Shown: positions 44,552 through 53,210 of the stretch, piece by piece | How positions within the stretch are numbered: position 1 is the first letter of the stretch | Layout of the letters: each line of letters starts with the position of its first letter | NCBI RefSeq assembly: GCF_002572525.1 | Contig: NZ_PDBS01000001.1 | Coordinates: 744,001 to 808,000, forward strand | DNA: 64,000 nt | Direction: 5' to 3' | Source: Natrinema sp. CBA1119 | Lineage (GTDB): Archaea; Halobacteriota; Halobacteria; Halobacteriales; Natrialbaceae | Notes under the pieces: generated by a model | What the model was told of the DNA's origin: nothing | Database searches by the model: none | Seen by the model: the letters and a program-made list of their open reading frames with translations, nothing else | Position numbers and translations under genes: made by a program

Positions 44552-45433
44552 ATGAGCATGTATCCGACGGACTCGTTCGAGAGCGATATCCAGCGGCGGG
44601 TGTACGAGTACGTCGAGCGGAACGGTGCCGTCACGCCGGCCGAGTTGGTCAGGTCGATCGAGATCGACGGCGGTCGAGCCCACTCGAAACCCGCCCGATC
44701 GGGTGCGTATACCGAAACGGTACCGCCCGCACCGGACGACCTCCAAGCGGCGCTCGAGGCGCTGCGAGCAGACGGGTATCTGACCGAAACTGACGGCAAG
44801 CTTCGAGTCGCGCTCTCGGCCACGACCACGAGTCTCGAGTGCGAGGACGAAATCGTCGCGATCCGACCGGCGCGCGAGGAGGACCGGGCGGGCGTCGTCG
44901 AGACGATGCGGACGGTCGCCGACGACGGAACGTACGTCGTCGCCGAGAACGTCGCGACGGAACTCGAGCGCGAGCGGGCGCTCGTCCGGGCCAACGAGGA
45001 GGGCTCTCGGATCGTGTTCGTCGCGGTCCGCGGGCAAGAATCAGTTACAGACAATGTCAAGGCGGACGAGGACGACGAATCGGCGGTGAGCACCGAGCCG
45101 GAAGAGGACGCATCGACAGCGGACCGCGAGGTCGTCGGCTGGCTCCATCTCGACGCTCCCGAGCTCCAACCGCTCCGACACACGGCCGAAGTGACCGTCG
45201 GAGTCGATCCCCGGTATCGGCGGCAGGGGATCGGCTCGTCGCTGCTCGAGTACGGCCTCGAGTGGGCGTCCGACGCCGGTTACCAGAAGCTCTACCAGAA
45301 CCTGCCGGCGACCAACGAGGCCGCGATCGAGTTCCTCGAGGAGAACGGCTGGCAGCGCGAGGGAGAACACGAGGGGCAGTACTGTCTCGAGGGCGAGTTC
45401 GTCGACGAGATCATGCTGGCAACGTGGCCCTAG
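44552..45433 (+). CDS. GNAT acetyltransferase with N-terminal winged helix
   Basis: A 293-residue protein. Residues 1-90 look like a winged helix (DIQRRVYEYVERNGAVTPAELV, LQAALEALRADGYLTETDGKL). Residues 95-290 are a GNAT domain: AIRPAREEDRAGVVETMRTV, the acetyl-CoA motif VDPRYRRQGIGSSLLEYGLE, and NEAAIEFLEENGWQREG. An acidic insert of about 35 residues (DNVKADEDDESAVSTEPEEDA) lies inside the GNAT fold. Substrate unknown. Start at 44552 (MSMYPTDSFESD). Confidence 0.82.
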   Translation: MSMYPTDSFESDIQRRVYEYVERNGAVTPAELVRSIEIDGGRAHSKPARSGAYTETVPPAPDDLQAALEALRADGYLTETDGKLRVALSATTTSLECEDEIVAIRPAREEDRAGVVETMRTVADDGTYVVAENVATELERERALVRANEEGSRIVFVAVRGQESVTDNVKADEDDESAVSTEPEEDASTADREVVGWLHLDAPELQPLRHTAEVTVGVDPRYRRQGIGSSLLEYGLEWASDAGYQKLYQNLPATNEAAIEFLEENGWQREGEHEGQYCLEGEFVDEIMLATWP

Positions 45434-45483
45434 TCGCGAGGCCTGTTTCGGAGAGTGTAAAAACAGCCGTAGAGACGAGAAAT

Positions 45484-45687
45484 GTCCTGCTATCGTGGCA
45501 ACAAGGAATCGCCACGCCCTCCCCAGCCGATTCGCTCGTTCGCAGGACTCACTCGCTCATCCCTCGCACGGAGTCGTCGCTCGCCCTCGTTATCACTCGG
45601 ACGACCTGCTCACGGATCGCTTCGCTCTCCGTTCGCTTTCGAGGCGCTCCCGCTGGTCGCGCCTCGCTGACAGCGCGCGCCACCGCA
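45484..45687 (+). repeat. Dispersed non-coding repeat, copy 4
   Basis: A 204-base plus-strand copy: GTCCTGCTATCGTGGC and GGAATCGCCACGCCCTCC at the left, CCAGCCGATTCGCTCG next, and GACAGCGCGCGCCACCGCA at the right. It is the only copy between co-directional genes. The 415-base gap contains nothing else. Confidence 0.85.
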
Positions 45688-45848
45688 TGTCGGTTGATCG
45701 GTCAGGCAGAGACGTTGATTTCCCAATGAGTCGGTCTGCTGTTCGTCGGACGACCGGCACAGACACAGTGTGAACTGGCAAACGTATCCGGATCAGTGCC
45801 ACCGAATCGGGGACCACGTTCTTGCCAGTCGACTGCATACAGCGTCAC

Positions 45849-46235
45849 ATGGACGAAATATCCCTCGGCGTGCCGGAACCGATCCTCGAGCGACTGCCGG
45901 AAGACGACGAGAGCGCGGCCGCGGACATGCAGAAGGCCGTTGCGGGCTGGGAAGAGCAACTCAACCGGGTCATCGCGGAGGACGACGACGAGCGTGAGGC
46001 CGCCGGCAAAGTGCTCGAGGCGATCGACCGCTTCGAGGAGCGCTACGAGACGTACGACGCGTTCGTCCCCGAACTGCGAGCGTGGGGGCAGTCGCCGATC
46101 TACGCGATCGCGTGGCGGACGCTGTACGCCGACGTGATCGCCCAGCTGCACGAGCACGACGAACTCGGCGACCACCTCGATCGGGAGCGAAACGCGCGAT
46201 TGGTGGCGGACGGCATTCGGTTACAGGATCTGTGA
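45849..46235 (+). CDS. Uncharacterised acidic helical protein
   Basis: A 128-residue protein, start at 45849 (MDEISLGVPEPILERLPEDD). It is almost wholly helical and acidic, with a central amphipathic stretch (VLEAIDRFEERYETYDAFV) and a conserved-looking WRTLYADVIAQLHEHDELG. No signal, TM segment or metal motif. Function not recognised. Confidence 0.65.
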   Translation: MDEISLGVPEPILERLPEDDESAAADMQKAVAGWEEQLNRVIAEDDDEREAAGKVLEAIDRFEERYETYDAFVPELRAWGQSPIYAIAWRTLYADVIAQLHEHDELGDHLDRERNARLVADGIRLQDL

Positions 46236-46370
46236 CGGCCGGCGGCGAGGCCGCCGATCGATCCGCCAGAAGCGACATCTATCAGTTTGGTATATAGTGG
46301 TATATCCCCCTATTGTCGCCTAATACCGTCCAGACACCAGCTTCTCCTCCCTTCACCAATATAAACAAAA

Positions 46371-46381
46371 TATATCTTATA
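46371..46381 (+). promoter_or_regulatory. TATA box of the gene at 46409
   Basis: TATATCTTATA in an AT-rich block about 30 bases before the GTG start at 46409, which would give a leaderless transcript. Confidence 0.5.
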
Positions 46382-46408
46382 GTAACGATTTTGAGGCTGT
46401 ATTCGAGA

Positions 46409-46900
46409 GTGAACCGTGTGTCGACGACCGACTCGACGACACCGGACGGGACGGACGCGATCGACCTGACCACCCGCGTGCGCCGTCGGCTCCTGCCGGC
46501 GCTTCACCGAGTCAAGGAGCCCTTGGGCGGCTACGCCATCTGTCGGCAACATCCCGAGGAGTACGTCGGTATCGTCAAGCGCGGGCTGGACGCGGTCCGA
46601 TCGATCCTCGAGGAACTGACGTTCGAACCGGAGCCGATCGCCTCCCTGAAGGTCCACGACGACGGGCGACGCTCGGCGGGGAGCTGGGTCCGGCGCGAGT
46701 CGACGTTGGCACCGTGGCAACTGCACGTCACGCTGTTTCGAACCGGCGAGGGAACCGTCGAGGTGTTCGCCCATCGCGAGTACTCGTGGCTGCGCCACCC
46801 GTACAAACACTATACGCAGGCGGGGTGGGACGGCCGCGGCGGCGTCGAACGGATGCGGGCGATGCTCTCGACCCACGGCGTCCCGTTCCGAATCGAATAG
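46409..46900 (+). CDS. Uncharacterised haloarchaeal protein
   Basis: A 163-residue soluble protein. GTG at 46409 (VNRVSTTDSTTPDG) is chosen from the TATA position; the GTG at 46418 is equally possible. Conserved-looking segments are RRRLLPALHRVKEPLGGYAICRQHPEEYVG and WQLHVTLFRTGEGTVEVFAHREYSWLRHP, read as separate blocks. Tyr, Trp and His are unusually frequent in the second half. I cannot assign a family or function. Confidence 0.65.
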   Translation: MNRVSTTDSTTPDGTDAIDLTTRVRRRLLPALHRVKEPLGGYAICRQHPEEYVGIVKRGLDAVRSILEELTFEPEPIASLKVHDDGRRSAGSWVRRESTLAPWQLHVTLFRTGEGTVEVFAHREYSWLRHPYKHYTQAGWDGRGGVERMRAMLSTHGVPFRIE

Positions 46901-47046
46901 CGGGCGATGAACTGGGGTACCAACAGACCGACTCGACAGCGGGACGGATCGGTCGCCGTCGCCCACGCCACGGCCAGCGTCTCCCCAGCCACGGCCGGCG
47001 CACACCCATCCCAAGCGTTGAAATTCCGGGCCAGACTAGAGGGAGT

Positions 47047-47397
47047 ATGGAGTTCGCTGTCTCTCGGTCGGGGACGACGCTCGTGACGCTACACGGCGGA
47101 TCCGATACCACCGCCTGCGACGAGGCAACGTCGACGCTCGCCGATACCCTCGAGTCTCTCGCGGCCGCGGGGACGATCACGGACTGGGAAATCGCCGACG
47201 CGGACGTGTACGAACATCCGAACGCCCCGTTCGACCCGTACACGATCACCCTCAAGTTTTCGGTGACGGTCACCGTCGAGGCCGACGACGCCGACGCGGC
47301 GAGCGAGCGCGGCGCGAGGGCCATCGACGACGCGCTCGCGAACGCCGACATCGGGTCGGTTACGTACACGTCGTCGCCGTCGACCTCGGCCGCCTGA
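47047..47397 (+). CDS. Uncharacterised small protein
   Basis: A 116-residue soluble protein, start at 47047 (MEFAVSRSGTTLVTLHGGSD). Alternating beta-strand and helix segments (ITLKFSVTVTVEADDADAASERGARAIDDAL) suggest a small alpha/beta domain of the ferredoxin-like or dodecin type. Located 47 bases upstream of the SAMP-like gene, in the same direction. Function unknown. Confidence 0.6.
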   Translation: MEFAVSRSGTTLVTLHGGSDTTACDEATSTLADTLESLAAAGTITDWEIADADVYEHPNAPFDPYTITLKFSVTVTVEADDADAASERGARAIDDALANADIGSVTYTSSPSTSAA

Positions 47398-47444
47398 TCG
47401 GACCCACCGCCCGCACTTATGGCGTCCGAACACGAGTATGTGGT

Positions 47445-47723
47445 ATGGACATCGATCTCCGATTTTTCGCCACCTTTCGGGAAGCCGTCGGCGCGAAAGA
47501 GCGAACGCGAACCGTCGACGACAACGCGACCGTCGGCGACGTGCTCACCGACCTCGAGACCGAGTACGACGGCCTCGAGGGGCAGTTACTCGAGGACGGA
47601 GCGATCCGGCCGCAGTTGAGCGTGCTGAAAAACGGCCGCAACGTGGTGCACATGGCGGGAGTGGACACGTCGCTGGAAGCGGGCGACGTGGTGTCGGTGT
47701 TTCCGCCGGTCGCCGGCGGGTAA
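47445..47723 (+). CDS. MoaD/SAMP-type ubiquitin-like protein
   Basis: A 92-residue beta-grasp protein that ends exactly at the diglycine: VSVFPPVAGG. Marks are MDIDLRFFATFREAVGAKE and ATVGDVLTDLETEYDGLEGQLL. Such proteins serve as MoaD in molybdopterin synthesis, and in haloarchaea some (SAMP1, SAMP3) are also conjugated to lysines by the E1 enzyme UbaA. It resembles the SAMP3-like group. Molybdopterin use may link it to the tungsten-pterin oxidoreductase at 53211. No other moa gene is adjacent. Confidence 0.87.
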   Translation: MDIDLRFFATFREAVGAKERTRTVDDNATVGDVLTDLETEYDGLEGQLLEDGAIRPQLSVLKNGRNVVHMAGVDTSLEAGDVVSVFPPVAGG

Positions 47724-47739
47724 CAGCGTGGAGACCCTC

Positions 47740-47771
47740 AGGGGAGGCTGAGAGCACCCCTACACTTTTTT
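47740..47771 (+). terminator. Hairpin plus T run after the SAMP-like gene
   Basis: AGGGG at 47740-47744 pairs with CCCCT at 47757-47761, followed shortly by a T6 run at 47766-47771. It lies 17 bases past the stop codon. A likely transcription terminator; T runs alone are often enough in archaea. Confidence 0.5.
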
Positions 47772-47795
47772 ATCAGAGTAGTAAGAGTATCGCGT

Positions 47796-48005
47796 ATGCT
47801 CGATGTCGTCGCCGAACTGCTACTCGAGTTAGGGTTCGACCGATTCGTCGGTAGCGGCGACGACCGGACGACGGCCCAGCAGTGCTGTCTCTTCGTCGGC
47901 GTCGTGGTCGTCCTACTCGCGGTCGCCCTCGCGGTCACCGGCGGCCCGTGGTACGGACTCGCCGCGGCTCTCGTCGGCGTCGCACTGATCGTCTACGGAC
48001 GGTGA
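47796..48005 (+). CDS. Small two-helix membrane protein
   Basis: A 69-residue protein. After a polar N-terminus (MLDVVAELLLELGFDRFVG) come two TM helices at about 28-46 and 49-67, split by GGPWYG. Two adjacent Cys (QQCC) precede helix 1. No family recognised. Confidence 0.6.
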   Translation: MLDVVAELLLELGFDRFVGSGDDRTTAQQCCLFVGVVVVLLAVALAVTGGPWYGLAAALVGVALIVYGR

Positions 48006-48098
48006 GCCGCCGGTCATTCGTGCGAAGCGCTGGCGAGAATCACGGCGTCCGCGGGCAATTTCGAGAACGCTTTACGCCTCGTTCGCCTCGAGACGACC

Positions 48099-48911
48099 GT
48101 GACGGAAATCGACGGTAGCGCCCCTGATCGCGGTTCCAGTTCCGGCCCTGGCCGCAGCGAATCCGCTGCCCGGTCGTCGGACGGGCGAGCCGAGGAGACG
48201 CGGATCACCGCAGACGACGAGAGCGAGGCCGTGACGTTCGATCGGGAGGGGGTCCGCGCCGGCTTTCTCACCTGTCTCCCGGTCGCGATCGGCGTCGGCG
48301 GCTACGGGATCGCGTTCGGGATGCTCGCCCGCCGGGCCGGGCTGAGCGTCGCGGAAGCGACGCTGATGAGCGCGACCGTGCTCGCCGGTGCCGCCCAGAT
48401 CGTCGCCGTCGAACTCTGGGCGGAGCCGATCCCGGTCGCGACGATCGTCCTCGCGACGCTCGCAGTCAACCTGCGCTACTCGCTGATGGGCGCGGCGCTG
48501 GGACCGTGGCTCGAGCGACTCTCGGCAGGCCGAAGCTACGGGAGCCTCCTGGTCATGGCCGACGAGAACTGGGCGCTGACGATGCGCGAACTCAAATCCG
48601 GCAGCGGTCGCGGCGCGTTCCTGCTGGGGACGGGCATCGCGATGTGGGTCTTCTGGGTTGGGGCGACGATCGTCGGCGCGGCCGCCGGCGGCGCGATCGG
48701 TGATCCGACGCGGTACGGCATCGACTTCGTCCTCGCGGCGGTCTTCGTCGCGCTCGCGGCCGAACTCTGGGAGGGGCGCTCGACGCTTGTGCCGTGGCTC
48801 GTCGCGCTCGCGACCGCCGTCCTCGCCGCGGAACTCGTTCCGGGCCAGTGGTATATCCTGCTCGGCGGCTTCGCGGCTGCCGCGGTGGAGGTGGTCCGCT
48901 ATGATCGGTGA
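48099..48911 (+). CDS. azlC: Branched-chain amino acid exporter subunit AzlC
   Basis: A 270-residue membrane protein with a 45-residue acidic cytosolic N-terminus and about six TM helices. Marks of the AzlC family are FREGxRAGFLTCLPVAIGVGGYGIAFG, LMSATVLAGAAQIVAVELW, and NLRYSLMGAALGPWLE (separate blocks). With AzlD it exports branched-chain amino acids. GTG start at 48099. Its end overlaps azlD by 11 bases, so the two are coupled. Confidence 0.87.
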   Translation: MTEIDGSAPDRGSSSGPGRSESAARSSDGRAEETRITADDESEAVTFDREGVRAGFLTCLPVAIGVGGYGIAFGMLARRAGLSVAEATLMSATVLAGAAQIVAVELWAEPIPVATIVLATLAVNLRYSLMGAALGPWLERLSAGRSYGSLLVMADENWALTMRELKSGSGRGAFLLGTGIAMWVFWVGATIVGAAAGGAIGDPTRYGIDFVLAAVFVALAAELWEGRSTLVPWLVALATAVLAAELVPGQWYILLGGFAAAAVEVVRYDR

Positions 48912-49221
48912 GGGAGCGTTCGCGCTCGACCCCCTCATCGTCGGGACCATCCTCGCGATGGCACTCGTGACCGCCGTTACGAAAGTCGGTGGCTTCTGGC
49001 TCCTGCGGCGGATCGACGTGAGCGAGCGACTCGAGGCCGGGCTCTCGGTCCTGCCGGGCGCGATCGTGATCGCGATCCTCGGACCGGAGCTGGCGGCCGG
49101 CGGGCCGGCGGAGTGGGGCGCGGCCGGCGTCGTCCTGCTGGTTATGTGGCGAACGGAGAGCATCCTGCTATCGCTGTGTGGCGGCGTCGGAGCCGTCGTG
49201 TTGTTTCGCACACTCATCTGA
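48901..49221 (+). CDS. azlD: Branched-chain amino acid exporter subunit AzlD
   Basis: A 106-residue membrane protein with four hydrophobic helices. The family block TAVTKVGGFWLLRRIDVSERLEAGLSVLPGAIVIAIL (here in parts) has the Arg pair and LP typical of AzlD. Small partner of AzlC, overlapping it by 11 bases. Normal length. Confidence 0.87.
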   Translation: MIGEGAFALDPLIVGTILAMALVTAVTKVGGFWLLRRIDVSERLEAGLSVLPGAIVIAILGPELAAGGPAEWGAAGVVLLVMWRTESILLSLCGGVGAVVLFRTLI

Positions 49222-49283
49222 CGGGTCCGCTCTCCCGGTACCGCCGAACGCGATTTTATCCGTTCGGCGGTCGAATCACGGGT

Positions 49284-49544
49284 ATGGTAACGCATGTCGA
49301 GCGCTCCTTTCGCGGCATCTCCGAACGGCTCGTGATCCGGTATCTGACGAATCTCGGCGGCGAGCAGGTCGCCGAGGACACCGTCGCGGGCGACGACTGG
49401 ACGGCAACGTTCTCGTCGGAGACAGTCGGCATCGGCCCCTCGTTACAACTGACCGAGGTGACGATCGTCTTCGAGGGCGACGACGACACCCTCGAACCGC
49501 TCGTCGAGCGGTTCGCACAGAAGGCGATGCGCGCGGGTGGGTGA
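49284..49544 (+). CDS. Uncharacterised small protein
   Basis: An 86-residue protein starting at 49284 (MVTHVERSFRGISERLVIRY). It contains TIVFEGDDDTLEPLVERF and ends KAMRAGG. Its stop directly abuts the start of the next gene, so they are cotranscribed. The diglycine end is suggestive, but the fold does not look like MoaD. Function unknown. Confidence 0.65.
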   Translation: MVTHVERSFRGISERLVIRYLTNLGGEQVAEDTVAGDDWTATFSSETVGIGPSLQLTEVTIVFEGDDDTLEPLVERFAQKAMRAGG

Positions 49545-49979
49545 ATGGCGGGCGAACCGATCGAGGGACAGGTACTCCTCCTCACCGCCGCCAAGGCGAG
49601 CGTTCCGGGTACCCGACTACCCGACCTGATCGAGCGCGCGCAGGTCGCGCTGGGACCGAGCCTCGAGCGCTACCGCCGGGAGTACGAACGGCTGTACGCG
49701 GGCGACGACCTCGAGATTTTTCTCGTCGACTGGGGCCACTGGGAGGAGATCGGCGACGAGATCGACGTGACCGACCGCGAACTGTCCGCCATCCGCCGGG
49801 CACACGAGGAGCAGTTGCTGCGGATCGGTCGGCGAACGGACCGCGAGGACGAGTTCGAGACGGCCCTCGAGATCCGAGAGCCGGTCGTCATCGGGGCGAA
49901 CGAGGGTGAAACCACCGGCGACACCGACGGCGAACACACCGACGACATCGACGGCGAACACGAGTCGCCGAGCCGATAG
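49545..49979 (+). CDS. Uncharacterised acidic protein
   Basis: A 144-residue protein whose ATG directly follows the previous stop. Helical N-terminal two thirds (LPDLIERAQVALGPSLERYRREYERLYAG; FLVDWGHWEEIGDEID, in parts) and an acidic, Gly/Thr-rich disordered tail from about 118. Forms a two-gene unit with the 86-residue protein. Function not recognised. Confidence 0.65.
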   Translation: MAGEPIEGQVLLLTAAKASVPGTRLPDLIERAQVALGPSLERYRREYERLYAGDDLEIFLVDWGHWEEIGDEIDVTDRELSAIRRAHEEQLLRIGRRTDREDEFETALEIREPVVIGANEGETTGDTDGEHTDDIDGEHESPSR

Positions 49980-50086
49980 GACGCGACGCCGGACGGCTCT
50001 CACCGCCGCCGACGCATCGGCGACGCCCCTCGCTGTCGATGGCAACTATAAAGATCACGTTGCACCTTTGGCAAACTACTGAGACG

Positions 50087-50539
50087 ATGGCTATCGACCA
50101 GGAGACCGAGATGACGGACGCGGAGATCGACGACTTCCTCAGTCGTCGGGAGACCGGGGTGTTGTCGCTCGCACGGACGGACGAACCCTATGCGATCCCT
50201 ATCTCGTATGGCTACGACGACGGCGAGCGGGAATTTTACATGCGAATGGTGTCGACGCCCGACAGCGAGAAGCGGCAGTTCCTCGAGTCCGCGCCGGAAG
50301 CGCGACTCGTCGTCTACGACGAAGCGGATTCGACCTACCGGAGCGTCATCGCCACGGGGAGCCTCGAGAGCATCGAGCCGTCGAAGCTGACGCCGGAGGA
50401 AATCGCCCAGTACGGGAACGCGAAGCGGCCGCTATTCGAAATCTGGGCGGAGGGGAAGGACGCGCTAAATATCGAACTCTACCGGCTCACGCCGACGACG
50501 CTCAACGGGCGGCGGACGGAAGTCGATCGCGAGGAGTGA
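50087..50539 (+). CDS. Pyridoxamine 5'-phosphate oxidase family protein
   Basis: A 150-residue flavin split-barrel protein. Typical start: EIDDFLSRRETGVLSLARTDEPYAIPISYGY, then FYMRMVSTPDSEKRQFLES and ARLVVYDEADSTYRSVIATG (separate blocks). Members bind FMN, F420 or haem; cofactor is undetermined here. Start at 50087 (MAIDQETEMTD). The AT-rich CTATAAAGAT at about 50045 may be its TATA. Confidence 0.82.
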   Translation: MAIDQETEMTDAEIDDFLSRRETGVLSLARTDEPYAIPISYGYDDGEREFYMRMVSTPDSEKRQFLESAPEARLVVYDEADSTYRSVIATGSLESIEPSKLTPEEIAQYGNAKRPLFEIWAEGKDALNIELYRLTPTTLNGRRTEVDREE

Positions 50540-50582
50540 GAACGGAGTCGAGTCGACGCCATCGATAACGCAGGGCGTGCGT

Positions 50583-50732
50583 TCAGTTCGTCTGCTGTTC
50601 TGCGATGAAGTCCGCGTCCGTGACCGACGCCGCACAGACCGGACAGCCGTGTGTGAGCGTGGCCTCGCGCATCGATTCGTTGACTTCGATCTCCTGCCCG
50701 CACTCCGGGCACGTGAACTCGTATCTACTCAT
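50583..50732 (-). CDS. Small zinc-ribbon protein
   Basis: A 49-residue protein (MSRYEFTCPECGQEIEVNE at the start). CPECG at 8-12 and CPVCA at about 30-34 form a zinc ribbon. Convergent with the split-barrel gene at 50087. Very small zinc ribbons of this kind are common in haloarchaea, function unknown. The spacing between the two Cys pairs is normal for the fold. Confidence 0.7.
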   Translation of the reverse strand: MSRYEFTCPECGQEIEVNESMREATLTHGCPVCAASVTDADFIAEQQTN

Positions 50733-50911
50733 ATCGGGGGGCAAGTCGGTGAGCCGTCGATTGTCTACCGTCTAGCAGTGGAGGCAGTATATATAGGGTT
50801 GCGGTTCGATGCCATCGGCCCGTAGGACCCGATACGTTCATGGGGCTCGAGTCGACGGCGGCCGCCACAGTCCGCTCATCCTCGATCGTCGACTCCCCGG
50901 ATCGCGGTCGG

Positions 50912-51571
50912 TCACTCATGATCCAAAATTGCGTCCAGGAGCTTCGTCTGGGCCGCCGCGAGGTGTTCGGTGAACGTCGTCCCGGTGATCCCGAGTTCCG
51001 CGGCGACCTCGCCGGCGTTGGCCCGTTTGGGGTGTTCGAAGTAGCCCATCCGGTGGGCCGTCTCCAGCACCTCGGTCTGGCGGTCGGTCAGCATGCTCCG
51101 GTCGACGAAGACGAGGTTTCGTTCGTCGTGGTCCTGCTGGGACTGCAGTAGCCGCTGGACGTCGAGATTCGCGTAGCGCTCGCGCAGCTCGCCGATGACG
51201 GCCTGCAGTCCGTGCATATCCGGCGCGTGAAAGGTCAGATACAGCGACGCACCCCGCGTTCGGATGTCGACCACCGGACAGTCGTGTCGCTCGATACACT
51301 CGCGGGGGCAGCCACGGCCGAGTGTGCGTTCAAAGCGGTAGACCGTGCTCGAGCCGTACGAAAAGATCGGCGAGAGGTCCGCGTCGACATCGAACTCGTC
51401 GGGATAGGACTCCGCCTCGAGCATGAACTCCTCGATCACGCGCTCGGGCGCGGCGGGGTTGGTGCTCCGCGAGACGGAGTGGACCCGACCGCCCGTCTCG
51501 GCGGAGGCCTGCGCGACGACGCAGTCGGGCGGGTCGTCGATCTTTACCTCTGCGCGTATCCCCGAAGCCAT
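50912..51571 (-). CDS. HTH_10 (bacterio-opsin activator-type) regulator
   Basis: A 219-residue protein. The N-terminal part is the BAT-like output region with a Cys cluster (RGCPRECIERHDCPVVDIR at about 87-105), and the C-terminal part is HTH_10 (LTDRQTEVLETAHRMGYFEHPK, GITGTTFTEHLAAAQTKLLDAIL). The three Cys could bind metal or an iron-sulfur cluster, giving a redox or metal switch. Divergent from the ArsR-like regulator at 51813, with 241 bases between. Confidence 0.85.
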   Translation of the reverse strand: MASGIRAEVKIDDPPDCVVAQASAETGGRVHSVSRSTNPAAPERVIEEFMLEAESYPDEFDVDADLSPIFSYGSSTVYRFERTLGRGCPRECIERHDCPVVDIRTRGASLYLTFHAPDMHGLQAVIGELRERYANLDVQRLLQSQQDHDERNLVFVDRSMLTDRQTEVLETAHRMGYFEHPKRANAGEVAAELGITGTTFTEHLAAAQTKLLDAILDHE

Positions 51572-51812
51572 CAGTCACTGCTGGGGGTGCCGGCCTCCTA
51601 AACCCACCGCCCACGGCCTGCGAGGTACGCCAAAAATGGTGCTCACGGTGTGCAATAAGAGACGATTTGGGATGTGAGGTCGGCCCGTGTGCCATCCGAA
51701 AAGACGCTCGATACCGGTTCGAACCGGTGGTTTTCGCCACCGCATATAAAGCACCCTGTATTTAGTGGGACTCATTTGGAGGTGACGGGGCCAGTACTAT
51801 GGTGTATAACAG

Positions 51813-52211
51813 ATGTCCACGACGAACTCCACTATTCGAAACCGAGGGGGGCAAAACGACGACGCCGTCGACCCGCAGACCGTCATTGCCGCGCTGGATG
51901 ACGACGACTGTCGAGCTATCCTCGAGGCGACGGACGAGGACTCTCTCACGGCGACGGAACTCTCCGAGCAGTGTGACATTCCGATGTCGACGACCTACCG
52001 CAAGGTCGAAATGCTGACCGAGGCCGATCTGGTCGACGAACGGGTCCGGATCAACACCTCCGGCAAGCACGCGACCGAGTACTGCAAGAGTTTCGACAAC
52101 GTGCTCGTCTCCGTCGCCGGCGGGGGGATCGAGATCGAGATGACGAAACCAGCGGCCGACGCCGAACCGGGGTCCGGCTACGCGTCGTCGCCCGTGACTG
52201 CCGACGACTGA
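51813..52211 (+). CDS. Winged-helix transcriptional regulator (ArsR-like)
   Basis: A 132-residue protein. Winged helix at about 20-85: VIAALDDDDCRAILEATDEDSLTATELSEQCDIPMSTTYRKVEMLTEADLV (in parts). The recognition helix is in PMSTTYRKVEML. The C-terminal 45 residues are acidic and disordered. Divergent from the HTH_10 gene. Possible TATA sequences (TATATAAAGC at 51744) lie upstream. Target unknown. Confidence 0.8.
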   Translation: MSTTNSTIRNRGGQNDDAVDPQTVIAALDDDDCRAILEATDEDSLTATELSEQCDIPMSTTYRKVEMLTEADLVDERVRINTSGKHATEYCKSFDNVLVSVAGGGIEIEMTKPAADAEPGSGYASSPVTADD

Positions 52212-52288
52212 GTCGAGCGCGTTCGCCGGTGGACCCCGGCGAGTGCCGGTAATTTAAGTGTCTACTGCAGTAATGGTTTTTATCCAAC

Positions 52289-53164
52289 ATGTCGAACGTG
52301 GCCGCGCTGTTCATCGGGATCGTACTGCTCGGATTCGCCGGACTGTTCGGTCGACGCGGCCGACGACAGCACCGGCGTCGCGCGCTCGTCACGGAGACGC
52401 CGACGACAGAGATCCGGACGCTCGACGACGAGGGGCTCGTCGAGCTGAAGGGCGTCGTCGACGCCGAGGAGACGTTCCGATCGCCGATCCGGGACGAAGA
52501 GAGCGTCCTCTCGGTGTGGGAGATCGAGGAGTGGGACGAGAGCGGGACGACCGACATGTGGGAGACGCGCGCGACCGGTATCTACGCGGCCCCGTTCGTC
52601 CTCTCGGACGAAACCGGCGACGTCCGGGTCGACCTCGAGACCCGCGTCACCGGCGAGGACGGGGGGCACACCGATATCGAACTGGGCGCGGTGGATCTCG
52701 ATCGACTGCTCTCGAGCGGCGTCTCCGTCGACAACGTCCTCTGTTCGCTCGAGGACTTTTCCGTGGAGACGACGGTGCCGCCGGACGCGGAGCCCCCCGA
52801 TCACATCGCCGACTTCGTCCGGGGCGAGTCCGGCGTCTCCGAACAGACCGACTCGATCACGAATATCATCGACGTCGGCACCGCACACGGCGAGCGGCGC
52901 TACTACGAGGGAACGATCGAACCCGGACGGGAGGTCTACCTCCTCGGAACGGCCGAGGCCGCGTCGGACGCGACGTACCCGCTGGGTCCCGACGACGTGG
53001 TCGTGACGGCCCCCGATAGCGGCGATGGCTCGGCGATCGTCTCGGACCGATCCGAGGACGAACTGGTCTCGGAACTCGGCGCGTATCGATTCGCATACGC
53101 GGCCGCGGCGGTCATCGGTCTCGGCGGCGTCGCGTTGCTCGCCGTGGGAATCGGGCTCGTCTGA
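52289..53164 (+). CDS. GIDE-domain membrane protein
   Basis: A 291-residue protein with an N-terminal TM segment (3-20, VAALFIGIVLLGFAGLFG), an extracytosolic or cytosolic beta-rich GIDE-like domain, and a C-terminal TM segment (268-288). The block YEGTIEPGREVYLLGTA matches GIDE domains of MULAN-type proteins, which in eukaryotes have an added RING. There is no RING here. The haloarchaeal role is unknown. Confidence 0.75.
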   Translation: MSNVAALFIGIVLLGFAGLFGRRGRRQHRRRALVTETPTTEIRTLDDEGLVELKGVVDAEETFRSPIRDEESVLSVWEIEEWDESGTTDMWETRATGIYAAPFVLSDETGDVRVDLETRVTGEDGGHTDIELGAVDLDRLLSSGVSVDNVLCSLEDFSVETTVPPDAEPPDHIADFVRGESGVSEQTDSITNIIDVGTAHGERRYYEGTIEPGREVYLLGTAEAASDATYPLGPDDVVVTAPDSGDGSAIVSDRSEDELVSELGAYRFAYAAAAVIGLGGVALLAVGIGLV

Positions 53165-53210
53165 TCGATCGCCGACGATACGGAGACGACCGTGAAAAAC
53201 GGGTCCGCGA

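Noticed and set aside
47740-47771. TPP-riboswitch-like motif (CTGAGAG between GGGG and CCCC)
   Set aside because: Only one short element matches. The second conserved half of the TPP aptamer is missing, and the downstream gene is a small membrane protein unrelated to thiamine. A hairpin with a T run explains it better.
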